A stretch of DNA of 64,000 nt, taken from contig NZ_JBHOQR010000005.1 of the NCBI RefSeq assembly GCF_042408815.1, positions 19,352 to 83,351 of the forward strand, given 5' to 3'. Of this stretch, positions 25,934 to 33,747 are shown in pieces (within the stretch, counting starts at the first letter, position 1; the number at the start of each line of letters is the position of its first letter). Made by a program: the position numbers and the translations under genes. The notes beneath the pieces are model-generated. The model was not told the origin of the DNA and ran no database searches. It saw nothing but the letters and a program-made list of their open reading frames with translations. Source of the DNA: Thermoflexus sp042408815. Its GTDB lineage: Bacteria; Chloroflexota; Anaerolineae; Thermoflexales; Thermoflexaceae.

Positions 25934-27085
25934 ATGCAAAGGGGGAGGGTCGTCCGGCTTATGGGACTCATTCTAATAGGACTGGGGCTTCTGGGCGCCC
26001 TGATCGGACGCGGGAGCGCCCAGACCCTTCCGCCCCCGCCCCCTCCTCCATGGCCGGCTCCTCCTGCCCCGGCGCCGGGGATGTATGCTGCTGAGACGCC
26101 TCCCAACGCCCGATGGCAGACCATGACCATCGGCATCGCGGATCCGGGAAACCCCTATCTCCCGATCACCCGGGAAAACCGGGTTGAGAATGCCACCGTG
26201 AGCTCCCTGCGCCTTGGGTTTGGAGGGCTCACATTCCCGGAGCTGATCACCCGTGTGGAGGCCTGGGCAGAGCCTCAGGATGGCAGCATCACCTGGACGG
26301 TGGAACCCACTGGGGTGGTGTTCTATAATGTGCAGCCGACTCATACCCTCTTCGCCTCCTGGGTCACCACGGCCTACGCCCGATATGAGCCGCCGGAATA
26401 CGAGATCACCGTTGGGACCATCGGGCGGGAGGGCTTTGATTTCGCCACCGGGATGGCGGTGCAATTGCCCGCGGGCGTCTATACGGTTACCTATGCCCGG
26501 ATCGTCTCCACCAGCCACGAGGGGTTGAGCCCTTTTCCCCTTTACGTGCCCGGAGGCCTCGTCTGGCCGATGGCGCGCTTCACCACCACCCCAGAGAGCC
26601 GGGCATGGGTCACATATACCTTCCGCCTGGGGGATCTGCGGAATCGATCGGAAGCCACGCTCCCGGATCTGATCCCCCTCACCCTGACCTTGCGGATCCA
26701 TAGGGGAAGCACTCAGGTGAACGCATGGATCCGCAATGCGGGCGCCGCCGCGGTCCCATCACGGGTCGGCGGCTTTCTGGTCGCTTTGCAGCAACGCGCC
26801 CCTGGCGATCCCCCGGCCAGCCCGACGGACGGCGGGGGGTTCGAGACGTGGATGCAGGGACCCACCGGTGTGTGGCTTCCTCCTTTGAGCCCCGGCCACG
26901 AGGTTCTGATCACGGGAACCGCCTCGCTCCAGCCCGGTCGATGCCTGTTCCTGAACGTGGATGTGGATCCCTTCGGGGAAAGCCCTCTGACCGGGCGGGT
27001 CTGGGAGGCCCGGGAGGACAACAACGTGGCCGGGATCTGCCCACACGTCCTCTTCCTCCCTCTGATCCTGCGCAGTCCTCCGTAA
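25934..27085 (+). CDS. Secreted protein with C-terminal FLPLILR motif
   Basis: A 383-residue exported protein of unknown function. Signal peptide (RLMGLILIGLGLLGALIGRG, cleavage about residue 30), a Pro-rich patch (PPPPPPPWPAPPAPAP), a beta-rich central region (about 60-240) and a CARDB/Ig-like module (VNAWIRNAGAAAVPS, about 250-365), ending VLFLPLILRSPP. The start at 25934 follows GAGGAGTCAAAG; the frame is open to 25889 but that would overlap the previous gene without a ribosome-binding site. It is last in the plus-strand Tad-associated run before the G5 gene. Confidence 0.78.
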   Translation: MQRGRVVRLMGLILIGLGLLGALIGRGSAQTLPPPPPPPWPAPPAPAPGMYAAETPPNARWQTMTIGIADPGNPYLPITRENRVENATVSSLRLGFGGLTFPELITRVEAWAEPQDGSITWTVEPTGVVFYNVQPTHTLFASWVTTAYARYEPPEYEITVGTIGREGFDFATGMAVQLPAGVYTVTYARIVSTSHEGLSPFPLYVPGGLVWPMARFTTTPESRAWVTYTFRLGDLRNRSEATLPDLIPLTLTLRIHRGSTQVNAWIRNAGAAAVPSRVGGFLVALQQRAPGDPPASPTDGGGFETWMQGPTGVWLPPLSPGHEVLITGTASLQPGRCLFLNVDVDPFGESPLTGRVWEAREDNNVAGICPHVLFLPLILRSPP

Positions 27086-27175
27086 ATTCTCCCGCCTGCC
27101 CTCGCCTCCAGTAAAATCAACAACCGGGAAGGGACCTCCCGGACGGCACGCCGGAACAGGGAACCGGAGGCATGG

Positions 27176-28699
27176 ATGATCCGCCGGTGGGAACGCGGGA
27201 TGATCGGATTCGGGGTGGCGTTGCTGGTCGCCTGCCTGGCCCGGCCGGTGATGGTGACCGTCATCGCGGACGGCCAGCGCCGCATCCTCTATGCCCGCGG
27301 TCCAACGGTCCGAGAGGCGCTGGCCCAGGCAGGCATCCTCCTCGGGGATCTGGATCGGGTTACGCCGCCGGAGAACCTGCCCATTCGCCCCGGGATGGTG
27401 ATCACGGTCACCCGTATCACCCAGACCCTGGAGGTACAGGAGGTCCCGATCCCGTTCCCCCGACAGATCCTGAAGGACGCCCGGCTGGCTCCCGGGGAAA
27501 ACCGCCTGATCCGCCGGGGCGAACCCGGCGTCGAACGGGTGACCGTCCGGATCACATGGGCCGATGGCCAACCGGTGGAGCGCCAGGAGATCCACCGGGA
27601 ACGCCTGCGGGATCCGGTTCCCGAGATCGTGGCGGTCAGCTTGCTGGGCGAGGTGGTCTCTATGCCGATCTCCGGCACGCTGGTCTTCCTGGCCCATCGA
27701 GACGCATGGCGCGTCGCTGGGGAAACGACCCGGATCCTGCCGCTCACGAACCTAGGGGATCTGGACGGACGGATCTTCACGTTGTCTCCCGATGGCGGCC
27801 TCCTCCTGTTCTCCCGCTCCCCCCTGACATCCCCCCGCCCGCTCCTGAACACCCTCTGGGGGCTGAACCTCCGCGCCGATCCGCCACGCCCGCAGCCAGC
27901 CGGGCTGGAAAACGTGCTCTGGCTGGAATGGTCCCCCCGGGGGGATCGTCTGGCCTTTGCCACTGGGGAGCCGAGCCCCGGGCCGCCAGGCTGGCGGGCG
28001 CATAACGACCTCTGGATTGGCCGATGGACAAACGGACGGATTGAAGCCCGCCAGGTGCTGACGCCGACCGCTGGCGGCCCTTACGGATGGTGGGGCATGG
28101 CCTGGGCCTGGTCTCCGGATGGCCGCCGTCTGGCCTTCGGGCGCACGGATGGGATCGGGATGCTGGATCTGGGGAGCCTACAAGTGACCATCCTGCTCAC
28201 CTTCCCGGTTTATGAAACCCGGAGCGCCTGGGCCTGGGTGCCCGCCCTCGCCTGGTCCCCGGATGGCCGATACCTCGCTGCCCTCGTTCATGGCCCTCCC
28301 CGCTCCGGAGAGCCCCCCGAGCAATCCACCCGCTTTGATCTCTGGATCCTGGCCGTGGATGCCGGATGGGCGCGCCCGTTGATCGAGGATGTCGGGATAT
28401 GGGCGGGCGTGCTCTGGAGCGACCAGGGCCTCTTTTTCGGCCAGGCCCATCAGCCCGAGGCCGGGGACGCTTCCCGTTATGACCTCTACTGGGCCGATCA
28501 CGATGGGAGCGATCGACGGCGCTTATTCCCGCCAGAGGGGGAGATTGGCTTCGGCGGCCAGCCCGATATGCGCTGGGGACCCGACGGGCGAAGCCTCCTG
28601 GTGCGCTATCAGGGGGACCTCTACCGGATTGCCCTCCCTTCCGGCCGGATCGATCGCCTCACCGCTCGGGGGGACATCGCGGCGATGGCATGGCGCTGA
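27176..28699 (+). CDS. DUF348-G5 domain protein fused to a TolB-like beta-propeller
   Basis: A 507-residue exported protein. Residues 9-28 form a signal or anchor helix (MIGFGVALLVACLARPVM). Residues about 28-80 are a DUF348 ubiquitin-like module (VTVIADGQRRILYARGPTVR), followed by a G5 domain (about 85-155, with GEPGVERVTVRITWADG). From about 185 to the end are WD40/TolB-like propeller blades (DGGLLLFSRS, WSPRGDRLAFATG, WSPDGRRLAFG, WSPDGRYLAAL, WGPDGRSLLV). DUF348 and G5 occur in wall-associated resuscitation and YabE-like proteins; coupling them to a propeller is unusual. GGAGGCATGG precedes the ATG. It is probably wall-bound; no catalytic domain is seen. Confidence 0.82.
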   Translation: MIRRWERGMIGFGVALLVACLARPVMVTVIADGQRRILYARGPTVREALAQAGILLGDLDRVTPPENLPIRPGMVITVTRITQTLEVQEVPIPFPRQILKDARLAPGENRLIRRGEPGVERVTVRITWADGQPVERQEIHRERLRDPVPEIVAVSLLGEVVSMPISGTLVFLAHRDAWRVAGETTRILPLTNLGDLDGRIFTLSPDGGLLLFSRSPLTSPRPLLNTLWGLNLRADPPRPQPAGLENVLWLEWSPRGDRLAFATGEPSPGPPGWRAHNDLWIGRWTNGRIEARQVLTPTAGGPYGWWGMAWAWSPDGRRLAFGRTDGIGMLDLGSLQVTILLTFPVYETRSAWAWVPALAWSPDGRYLAALVHGPPRSGEPPEQSTRFDLWILAVDAGWARPLIEDVGIWAGVLWSDQGLFFGQAHQPEAGDASRYDLYWADHDGSDRRRLFPPEGEIGFGGQPDMRWGPDGRSLLVRYQGDLYRIALPSGRIDRLTARGDIAAMAWR

Positions 28700-28760
28700 A
28701 GGCCGGGTTCCCTGTGGAGACAGCTCCTTCCACCGTTCGGAGCGGACGGCCATGGCCTGT

Positions 28761-29612
28761 TTATGGATCCATCCCGATCCGGAATCCGGGATTTTCATTC
28801 GCCGGGGGAATCCGGGTGAAGCGAGGGCCTGTTACCGCCTGCCCGGCCGGGGTCTGTCGCCTCCGAAAATCTGCTGGAGCAGAGAGGGGATAGAGGTAGC
28901 GGTGGGGGATGGCAGGGAAGTCGGCGTAAACCCCGCGTCGCTCCGGCGGCAGCAACGCCGCGATCTGTGCCATCAGCTCATCCGTCGCCTCCCGCAGCGC
29001 CTCCCGGCTCCGCTCCTCGGGGATTTCCACCCGGAAAGGCGGGCCGAAAACCACCCGCACCGGTGTGCGCCGGAGCCGGCGGATATTGAACTTGAAGCGA
29101 TCGGTTCCATCCACGCCCACCGGCACGATCGGGGCGCCCGTGCGCCAGGCCAGGTAGACAGCTCCCTCTTTCCCCGGGATCAGCGCGCCGGTGGGGCTGC
29201 GAGTGCCCTCCGGGGCGATAAGCAACACCCCGCCCATCCGAAGCACTTCCAGGGCGGTCTGGACGGCCCGGCGATCGACCTCCCCCCGTCGGACCGGGAA
29301 GGCATCGAAGGCGGTGACCAGGGGGCCCAGCACGACATCGCGGAAGACCTCGGCCTTGGCCATGGGGAGCACCTTGCGCCGTAGGAGGCTGACCACCAGC
29401 ACTGGATCCAGGAAGCTGATGTGATTGATGGCCAGGATCACAGGCCCAGCGGGGGGGATATTCTCCAGCCCCACGACCTCCAGGCGCAGCACCAGCCGGT
29501 AAGCGAGATGAAGCAAGAAGGTCAGGAAGCGGCGCAGCCACGAGTGCCGATGGACCCGCGTGGCCGTCGCCCAGCGGGAAGCCCGTTGGAATACCTGTCC
29601 CGTTTCCGTCAT
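28761..29612 (-). CDS. plsC: 1-acyl-sn-glycerol-3-phosphate acyltransferase
   Basis: A 283-residue PlsC/LPLAT family acyltransferase of phospholipid synthesis: it adds the second acyl chain to lysophosphatidate at the membrane. Visible: a hydrophobic N-terminal stretch (LRRFLTFLLHLAYRLVLRL), the catalytic NHISFLD near residue 65, the FPVRRGEVDR block near 110 and the EGTRSPTGALIPGKEG substrate motif near 140. The start at 29612 is tentative, as its ribosome-binding site is weak (CAGGAT) and the frame is open 27 codons further. The 60 bases to the convergent G5 gene hold nothing else. Confidence 0.9.
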   Translation of the reverse strand: MTETGQVFQRASRWATATRVHRHSWLRRFLTFLLHLAYRLVLRLEVVGLENIPPAGPVILAINHISFLDPVLVVSLLRRKVLPMAKAEVFRDVVLGPLVTAFDAFPVRRGEVDRRAVQTALEVLRMGGVLLIAPEGTRSPTGALIPGKEGAVYLAWRTGAPIVPVGVDGTDRFKFNIRRLRRTPVRVVFGPPFRVEIPEERSREALREATDELMAQIAALLPPERRGVYADFPAIPHRYLYPLSAPADFRRRQTPAGQAVTGPRFTRIPPANENPGFRIGMDP

Positions 29613-29651
29613 ATCCTGGCCGCTGAATCCAGATCGTAGAATGCCGGCAGA

Positions 29652-29690
29652 AATCAAAAATTGAGGAACGCAGCGGGTTTCCCCGCTGCG
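29652..29690 (-). terminator. Rho-independent terminator after prfA
   Basis: Arms CGCAGCGGG (29669-29677) and CCCGCTGCG (29682-29690), four-base loop. On the minus strand it is followed by TTCCTCAATTTTTGATTT. It ends the rnc-prfA transcript. Confidence 0.75.
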
Positions 29691-29714
29691 CAACCCCTGA
29701 TGCGATCGGTATTC

Positions 29715-30806
29715 TCAGCGCGTCGCCATCTCTTCCTCCGCTAGCCGGCGGGTCTGATCATCCAGGATCAGCGCATCGATGAGGGGATCCAGATCGCCAT
29801 CCAGAATCTCCTGTAAGCGATACAGGGAGAGATTGATCCGGTGATCCGTGACCCGATTCTGAGGGAAGTTATAGGTACGGATCTTCTCGGCCCGCTCCGC
29901 AGTCCCCACCTGGAGGCGGCGAGCCTGGCTGACCTCCGCCTCTCGTTTCCGGCGCTCCCGCTCATACAGACGGGCCCGCAAGATGGCCAACGCCCGCTGC
30001 TTGTTCTGGAACTGGGAGCGTTCATCCTGGCATGAGACCACAATCCCGGTGGGAATATGGGTGATGCGCACCGCCGTTTCGTTCTTCTGCATGTGCTGCC
30101 CACCCGCTGTGCCCGCCCGGAAGGTTTCGATGATCAGGTCCTTGGGATCGATCTGCACCTCCACCTCATCCATCTCGGGGAGCACTGCAACCGTCGCCGT
30201 GCTGGTGTGGATGCGGCCCGAGGCCTCCGTAACGGGCACCCGCTGGACCCGATGGACACCGCTCTCATATTTGAGGCGGGAATAAGCACCGCGGCCGCGG
30301 ATCAGGAAGATGACCTCCTTAAAGCCGCCCAGGCCGGTCTCGTTGGCGCTGAGGAGCTCCACCTCCCAACCTTTCCGCTCCGCGTAACGGGTATACATCC
30401 GGAAAAGATCAGCGGCAAACAGGGCGGCCTCTTCTCCACCCGCCCCCGCGCGGATCTCCATAATGACGTTCTTTTCATCGTTCGGATCGCGGGGGAGCAG
30501 GAGGCGCCGGAGCTGCTGCTCAAGGCGCTCCTGCTCCTCGGAGAGGCGCTCGGCCTCCTCCTGGGCGAGGGCGGCCAGCTCTTCGTCCTCCGTGGTTTCC
30601 AGCAACTGCCGCGCCTCTTCCAGCTGTCGACGCACCGCCTGATAGCGGCGGAAGGTTTCCACAATGGGCTCCAGCTCCTCCCGCTCCTGGCTGAGGATCC
30701 GGAGCCGGGAGATATCCGCCGCCACGGCCGGGTCGGCCAGCATCGCGGTCAGCTCTTCATAGCGCCGTTCAACGGCTTCCAGTTTCTCCAGCCATCGCCG
30801 TTCCAT
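29715..30806 (-). CDS. prfA: Peptide chain release factor 1
   Basis: A 363-residue RF1, which reads UAA/UAG stop codons and hydrolyses peptidyl-tRNA. It has the RF1 codon-recognition region RVPVTEASGRIHTSTATVAV (containing the PVT tripeptide, the RF1 PxT pattern, so not RF2), and the catalytic GGQ in TAGGQHMQKNETAV near residue 240. The length is normal. The start at 30806 (MERRWLEKL) is typical of RF1; the upstream ribosome-binding site is modest. It is 49 bases downstream of rnc in the same direction. Because UGA is recoded in selD in this genome, RF2 (not present here) would be the competing factor, not this protein. Confidence 0.96.
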   Translation of the reverse strand: MERRWLEKLEAVERRYEELTAMLADPAVAADISRLRILSQEREELEPIVETFRRYQAVRRQLEEARQLLETTEDEELAALAQEEAERLSEEQERLEQQLRRLLLPRDPNDEKNVIMEIRAGAGGEEAALFAADLFRMYTRYAERKGWEVELLSANETGLGGFKEVIFLIRGRGAYSRLKYESGVHRVQRVPVTEASGRIHTSTATVAVLPEMDEVEVQIDPKDLIIETFRAGTAGGQHMQKNETAVRITHIPTGIVVSCQDERSQFQNKQRALAILRARLYERERRKREAEVSQARRLQVGTAERAEKIRTYNFPQNRVTDHRINLSLYRLQEILDGDLDPLIDALILDDQTRRLAEEEMATR

Positions 30807-30855
30807 CGGGAATTCACCGGACAACCGTTGTGCGAAAGACCAGCAGGATCGGATG

Positions 30856-31689
30856 TCACGCAGTTCCGATTCCCTGTTCGCCCCCATTCTCGATCCCCAG
30901 GCGGATCAGCGCGTTCCGGGCCGCTTCCCGGGTGGCTTCCCGCTTGCTGGCCCCCTGACCTTCCCCCACGACCTCATCGCCGATCAGCACCTGAACCGTG
31001 AAACGGGCTGCGTGGGGGGGGCCTTCCACCGCCACCACCCGATAGACAGGGGTCTTCCCCCGGACAGCCTGGCTCCAGTGCTGCAGGCGTCCTTTCGGAT
31101 CATGCCACTCCAGATCCCGCATGGCCTGATCGATGGCCGCGGGGAGCAACTGGCCCATCAGGCGTTCGGCTGCCGGCAGCCCCCCATCCAGATACAGAGC
31201 GCCCAGGAGCGCCTCGAAGGCATCCGCCAGAACCGAGGGACGGACCCGCGCGCTTTCCGCCTCCCCCTTCCCGAGGCGGAGCCACCGGCCCAGCTCCAGC
31301 TCCTCCGCCCATGCGGCCAGCCGCTCCCCCCGGATTAGGACGGTGCGCAACTCCGTCAGGCGTCCCTCCGACCAGCCTGGAAATCGACGGAACAGCTCCG
31401 TGCTGACCACCAGCTGAAGGACCGCATCGCCCAGAAATTCCAGGCGCTCGTTATCCCGGACCCCCTCCTCCGGGTGCTCATTCACATAGGACCGATGGGT
31501 GAGGGCTTCCATGAGAAGGGCCCGATCTCGGAAGGACCAGCCCAGGCGTTTCTCCAGGAGCCGAAAAGGGTCTTCCTCGGAAGGGGAAGCGTGGGGTGAA
31601 GGGAGGGGCGAACCGCGAGGCGCGGGTTCCGGCTGCTTTCCCGGACGATGCCCCCAGATATGCCCGATCCGAACCCACCAGTTCCCCAT
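30856..31689 (-). CDS. rnc: Ribonuclease III
   Basis: A 277-residue RNase III that cleaves double-stranded RNA in rRNA maturation and mRNA decay. The endonuclease domain (about residues 38-170) carries the signature NERLEFLGDAVLQ and the second acidic site in LADAFEALLGALYLDGG. The double-stranded RNA-binding domain is about 185-255 (DPKGRLQHWSQ to KREATREAARNAL). An N-terminal extension of about 37 residues, rich in Pro and Ser, precedes the catalytic domain. The start at 31689 (MGNWWVR) has GAGGGAAATTTGC upstream; the open frame continues back through the tRNA gene and is not real there. Confidence 0.95.
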   Translation of the reverse strand: MGNWWVRIGHIWGHRPGKQPEPAPRGSPLPSPHASPSEEDPFRLLEKRLGWSFRDRALLMEALTHRSYVNEHPEEGVRDNERLEFLGDAVLQLVVSTELFRRFPGWSEGRLTELRTVLIRGERLAAWAEELELGRWLRLGKGEAESARVRPSVLADAFEALLGALYLDGGLPAAERLMGQLLPAAIDQAMRDLEWHDPKGRLQHWSQAVRGKTPVYRVVAVEGPPHAARFTVQVLIGDEVVGEGQGASKREATREAARNALIRLGIENGGEQGIGTA

Positions 31690-31786
31690 CGCAAATTTCC
31701 CTCGCAAGGAAGGATAAAAGCTCGAGGACCTCCCCCCCATCCCCTCCTCAACGCGGGAAAGGGGTCGGGGGTTAGGTCTGAGAACC

Positions 31787-31824
31787 CCCACAAAACAAAG
31801 GGGGCAGATCCGTGATCTGCCCCC
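31787..31824 (-). terminator. Rho-independent terminator after tRNA-Gly
   Basis: Perfect 11-bp stem GGGGGCAGATC/GATCTGCCCCC (31800-31824) with a three-base loop, followed on the minus strand by CTTTGTTTTGT. It separates the tRNA transcript from rnc. Confidence 0.85.
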
Positions 31825-31825
31825 A

Positions 31826-31901
31826 TGGAGCGGGCGACGGGACTCGAACCCGCGGCCTTTGGCTTGGGAAGCCAACGCTCTACCACCTGAGCTACGCCCG
31901 C
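31826..31901 (-). tRNA. tRNA-Gly (anticodon CCC)
   Basis: A 76-base cloverleaf including encoded CCA. The acceptor stem GCGGGCG pairs with CGCCCGC, the D arm is GCTC...GAGC, the anticodon stem TTGGC/GCCAA encloses the loop TTCCCAA (anticodon CCC, reads GGG), and the T arm is CGGGTTCGAGTCCCG. The discriminator is U. It has its own promoter and terminator. Confidence 0.97.
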
Positions 31902-31915
31902 CCGCTCTATATAAC

Positions 31916-31944
31916 AATTTAGCGGGTCCGAGCTCCGCTGTCAA
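31916..31944 (-). promoter_or_regulatory. Promoter of tRNA-Gly
   Basis: Minus-strand -35 TTGACA (31939-31944), 17-base spacer, -10 TAAATT (31916-31921), placing the start of transcription just before the mature tRNA 5' end at 31901. Confidence 0.6.
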
Positions 31945-31948
31945 ATCT

Positions 31949-31996
31949 CCCCCTCACCCCGACCCTTCCTCGGATAGGGGAGGGGTCGGGGCGGGG
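31949..31996. repeat. GC-rich inverted repeat between tRNA and DUF2892 genes
   Basis: CCCCGACCC (31957-31965) and GGGTCGGGG (31983-31991) form a hairpin inside a C-run/G-run context. A partial look-alike (GGGGTCGGGGG, 31761-31771) lies on the other side of the tRNA. Such short intergenic C/G-run repeats may be dispersed in this genome; I cannot count copies here. Confidence 0.4.
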
Positions 31997-32003
31997 TAGG
32001 ACC

Positions 32004-32201
32004 TCAGCGCTTCGTCCGAAAGCCCAGCAACGCGTAGAGCGGGCACCAGCCCACCAGAGAGGTCAGGATGAAGATCACACCGACGACACTGAGGATGACG
32101 CCCAAGATATTGAAGTGGAGGACGAAGGCGGAGAGCAGGATAAACACCACGGCCACGATGAGCCGCACGACCCGATCCCAGCTGGCCATATTCACCATCA
32201 T
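32004..32201 (-). CDS. DUF2892 (YgaP-type transmembrane) protein
   Basis: A 65-residue membrane protein with two helices: VRLIVAVVFILLSAFVLHF and ILGVILSVVGVIFILTSLVG, then WCPLYALLGFRTKR. This is the DUF2892/YgaP_TM family, with the typical GWCPLY motif. In some proteins the same module is fused to rhodanese; here it stands alone. Family members are linked to sulfur handling, which fits the neighbouring dithiol oxidoreductase 51 bases upstream on the same strand. GGGAGGTGAAACC precedes the ATG. Confidence 0.88.
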   Translation of the reverse strand: MMVNMASWDRVVRLIVAVVFILLSAFVLHFNILGVILSVVGVIFILTSLVGWCPLYALLGFRTKR

Positions 32202-32252
32202 GGTTTCACCTCCCGCAAGAGATCGAACGGAATCCCCCTGAACCTCACCAGC

Positions 32253-32999
32253 TCACTCCGCCTCATCCTCATCATGAGGATGAGGGTGACGCGCATGGGC
32301 TCCGGCAAGGGCATGGCGCATATGCTCCCAGGCCGCTCGGGCCCGCGCCATCGCCTCCGGATCCATCACCTTCATCAGCTCGTTGATGAAATAGCCCTCC
32401 GGCACCGCCCCCTCGATGTGAAGGACCTCGTTGATCACCGTTCGGGGGACGCCGTAGACGCCGTAGTAATCCGCCAGCTCCGGGAACTCCATCGCCTCCA
32501 CCATATCCGCCCGAATCCACGGGCTCTCCATCGCCGCCTGATGAGCCATCCGCACCATCCGCGGGCAATAGGGGCATGTCGGCGTGACGAAGACCTGGAT
32601 GTGAACAGGCGTCTGGAGCTGGGCCAGGCGCTTGCGGCTGGAGGGCGAGAGACCGGAGTCCCGCGCGCCGACCATTCGGATATCCTCGATCAGGGAGCCG
32701 AACTCATAGCCGGACGGGATCCCGAAGTAGCGAATGCCATAGTCCCGATCCCCCTCGATCACGACCGCAGGCGCCTTGTCGATGCCATAGCGCTCGGCTA
32801 CCTCCCGATCGGTGATCCGGTTGTAGACCTCCGCTGTGATCCGATCCGACAGGGAGGCAACCTCCTCGATCAGCTGCTGTGTCTCGCGGCAATATACACA
32901 ATCGATATGCTGGATGAAAACCAGAAGCCGGACTGGGTTCTTCAGATCTGTCAGCAGGCGTCGGACTTCCTCACGGGTGTGCGCATCCAGCAACGCCAT
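32253..32999 (-). CDS. Protein disulfide oxidoreductase (two thioredoxin folds, glutaredoxin-like)
   Basis: A 248-residue protein of the PDO/glutaredoxin-like family common in thermophiles. The two thioredoxin-like units each have a redox centre: CVYC near residue 32 (FIQHIDCVYCRETQQ) and CPYC near 145 (VFVTPTCPYCPRM). The second cis-Pro region is YGVYGVPRTVIN. PDOs make and shuffle cytosolic disulfides, which are common in hyperthermophiles. The C-terminus ends in a His/acidic patch (HARHPHPHDEDEAE), perhaps metal-binding. The start at 32999 follows AGGAGGAGGTCCGT; the longer frame upstream has no ribosome-binding site. Confidence 0.88.
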   Translation of the reverse strand: MALLDAHTREEVRRLLTDLKNPVRLLVFIQHIDCVYCRETQQLIEEVASLSDRITAEVYNRITDREVAERYGIDKAPAVVIEGDRDYGIRYFGIPSGYEFGSLIEDIRMVGARDSGLSPSSRKRLAQLQTPVHIQVFVTPTCPYCPRMVRMAHQAAMESPWIRADMVEAMEFPELADYYGVYGVPRTVINEVLHIEGAVPEGYFINELMKVMDPEAMARARAAWEHMRHALAGAHARHPHPHDEDEAE

Positions 33000-33064
33000 A
33001 CGGACCTCCTCCTGGGGTGAGAGGGTTTCGGGCTCGATCCGCCGGCCTCCTCCTGGGAGCCTGG

Positions 33065-33090
33065 AGGGGGTGGGCGAAAACCCACCCCCT
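33065..33090. other. Hairpin in the PDO leader
   Basis: Arms AGGGGGTGGG and CCCACCCCCT around CGAAAA, 66 bases upstream of the PDO start. It would form a stem in the leader RNA; no run of T follows on the minus strand. Nothing else is recognised in 33000-33212. Confidence 0.4.
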
Positions 33091-33212
33091 CTCCCCAGTC
33101 GGAGGGCCCGATGGCGCGGACCGTTGCCCCTCACTTCCCTTAGATGCAGAGGGCTGGTTGAGGTGACAAATCCGCCTTCGCCTTGCGAAGAGAGAAGGGG
33201 GCGGAGCGAGCA

Positions 33213-33242
33213 TTTCCCCAGAAGCTGGATGTGCGATATAAT
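33213..33242 (+). promoter_or_regulatory. Promoter of ssrA
   Basis: Perfect -10 TATAAT (33237-33242), 12 bases before the mature tmRNA 5' end. The -35 is weak (TTTCCC at 33213-33218, spacer 18). Confidence 0.6.
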
Positions 33243-33254
33243 AAAAGTGCCCGA

Positions 33255-33636
33255 GGGGGCGAAAAGGGCTCGACGGGGGAGGCAGATCGTCGGCGGCAGG
33301 TCGGGGCCGCTCGGACCCCGTGAACAACCCGAGCAAACAATAAGTGCCAACCGCGATTACGCGGCTCTCCCGCTGGCCGCCTAAGCCAGCGTGAGGGGAC
33401 GGTCCCCCGCTGAGGGGACCCGCTCGACCGGACCCATCGCCGACGGGGCCGGATCGGGTGTGACAAAGTCGGCGTGCGGCGGCCAGGCGCCCCGGAAGGC
33501 CGCCTAAGCCTAAGGGGCTGGCCGGCCGGAGACCTTGCCGGTGGGAGGACCGGCCGGCGAGAGGGAAAAACCGGATACGCCTGTAGGCGCCGGCGATCGA
33601 ATCTTCCGGACGCGGGTTCGATTCCCGCCGCCTCCA
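33255..33636 (+). ncRNA. ssrA: Transfer-messenger RNA (tmRNA)
   Basis: A one-piece tmRNA of about 382 bases that frees ribosomes stalled on broken mRNA. The 5' end GGGGGCGAAAAGGGCTCGACGG is the conserved tRNA-like start; GGGGGCG pairs with CGCCTCC (33629-33635). The T arm GCGGGTTCGATTCCCGC precedes it, and CCA is not fully encoded. The tag frame runs 33346-33384, encoding ANRDYAALPLAA before TAA; the ALAA-type ending fits ClpXP recognition. G/C-rich pseudoknot arms follow. It is flanked by its own promoter and terminator. Confidence 0.95.
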
Positions 33637-33643
33637 CCTGTGC

Positions 33644-33690
33644 GGAAGTGGGCGGGGTCCTGGAGTGGGCCTCGCCCACTTCCCGTTTAT
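33644..33690 (+). terminator. Terminator after ssrA
   Basis: Arms GGAAGTGGGCG (33644-33654) and CGCCCACTTCC (33673-33683) with an 18-base loop, then CGTTTAT. Confidence 0.7.
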
Positions 33691-33747
33691 AAGGCCGGGG
33701 ACCTGCGCACGGGGGTTCAATATTTTCCCGCGCCGACAGGGCGTGCC

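Noticed and set aside
24883..26136. 417-codon minus-strand open frame
   Set aside because: Arg/Gly-rich shadow of the TadE/TP-tail gene and its neighbours.
31690..31944. N-terminal extension of rnc through the tRNA gene
   Set aside because: The extension would start upstream of tRNA-Gly and cross its terminator; the start at 31689 has a ribosome-binding site.
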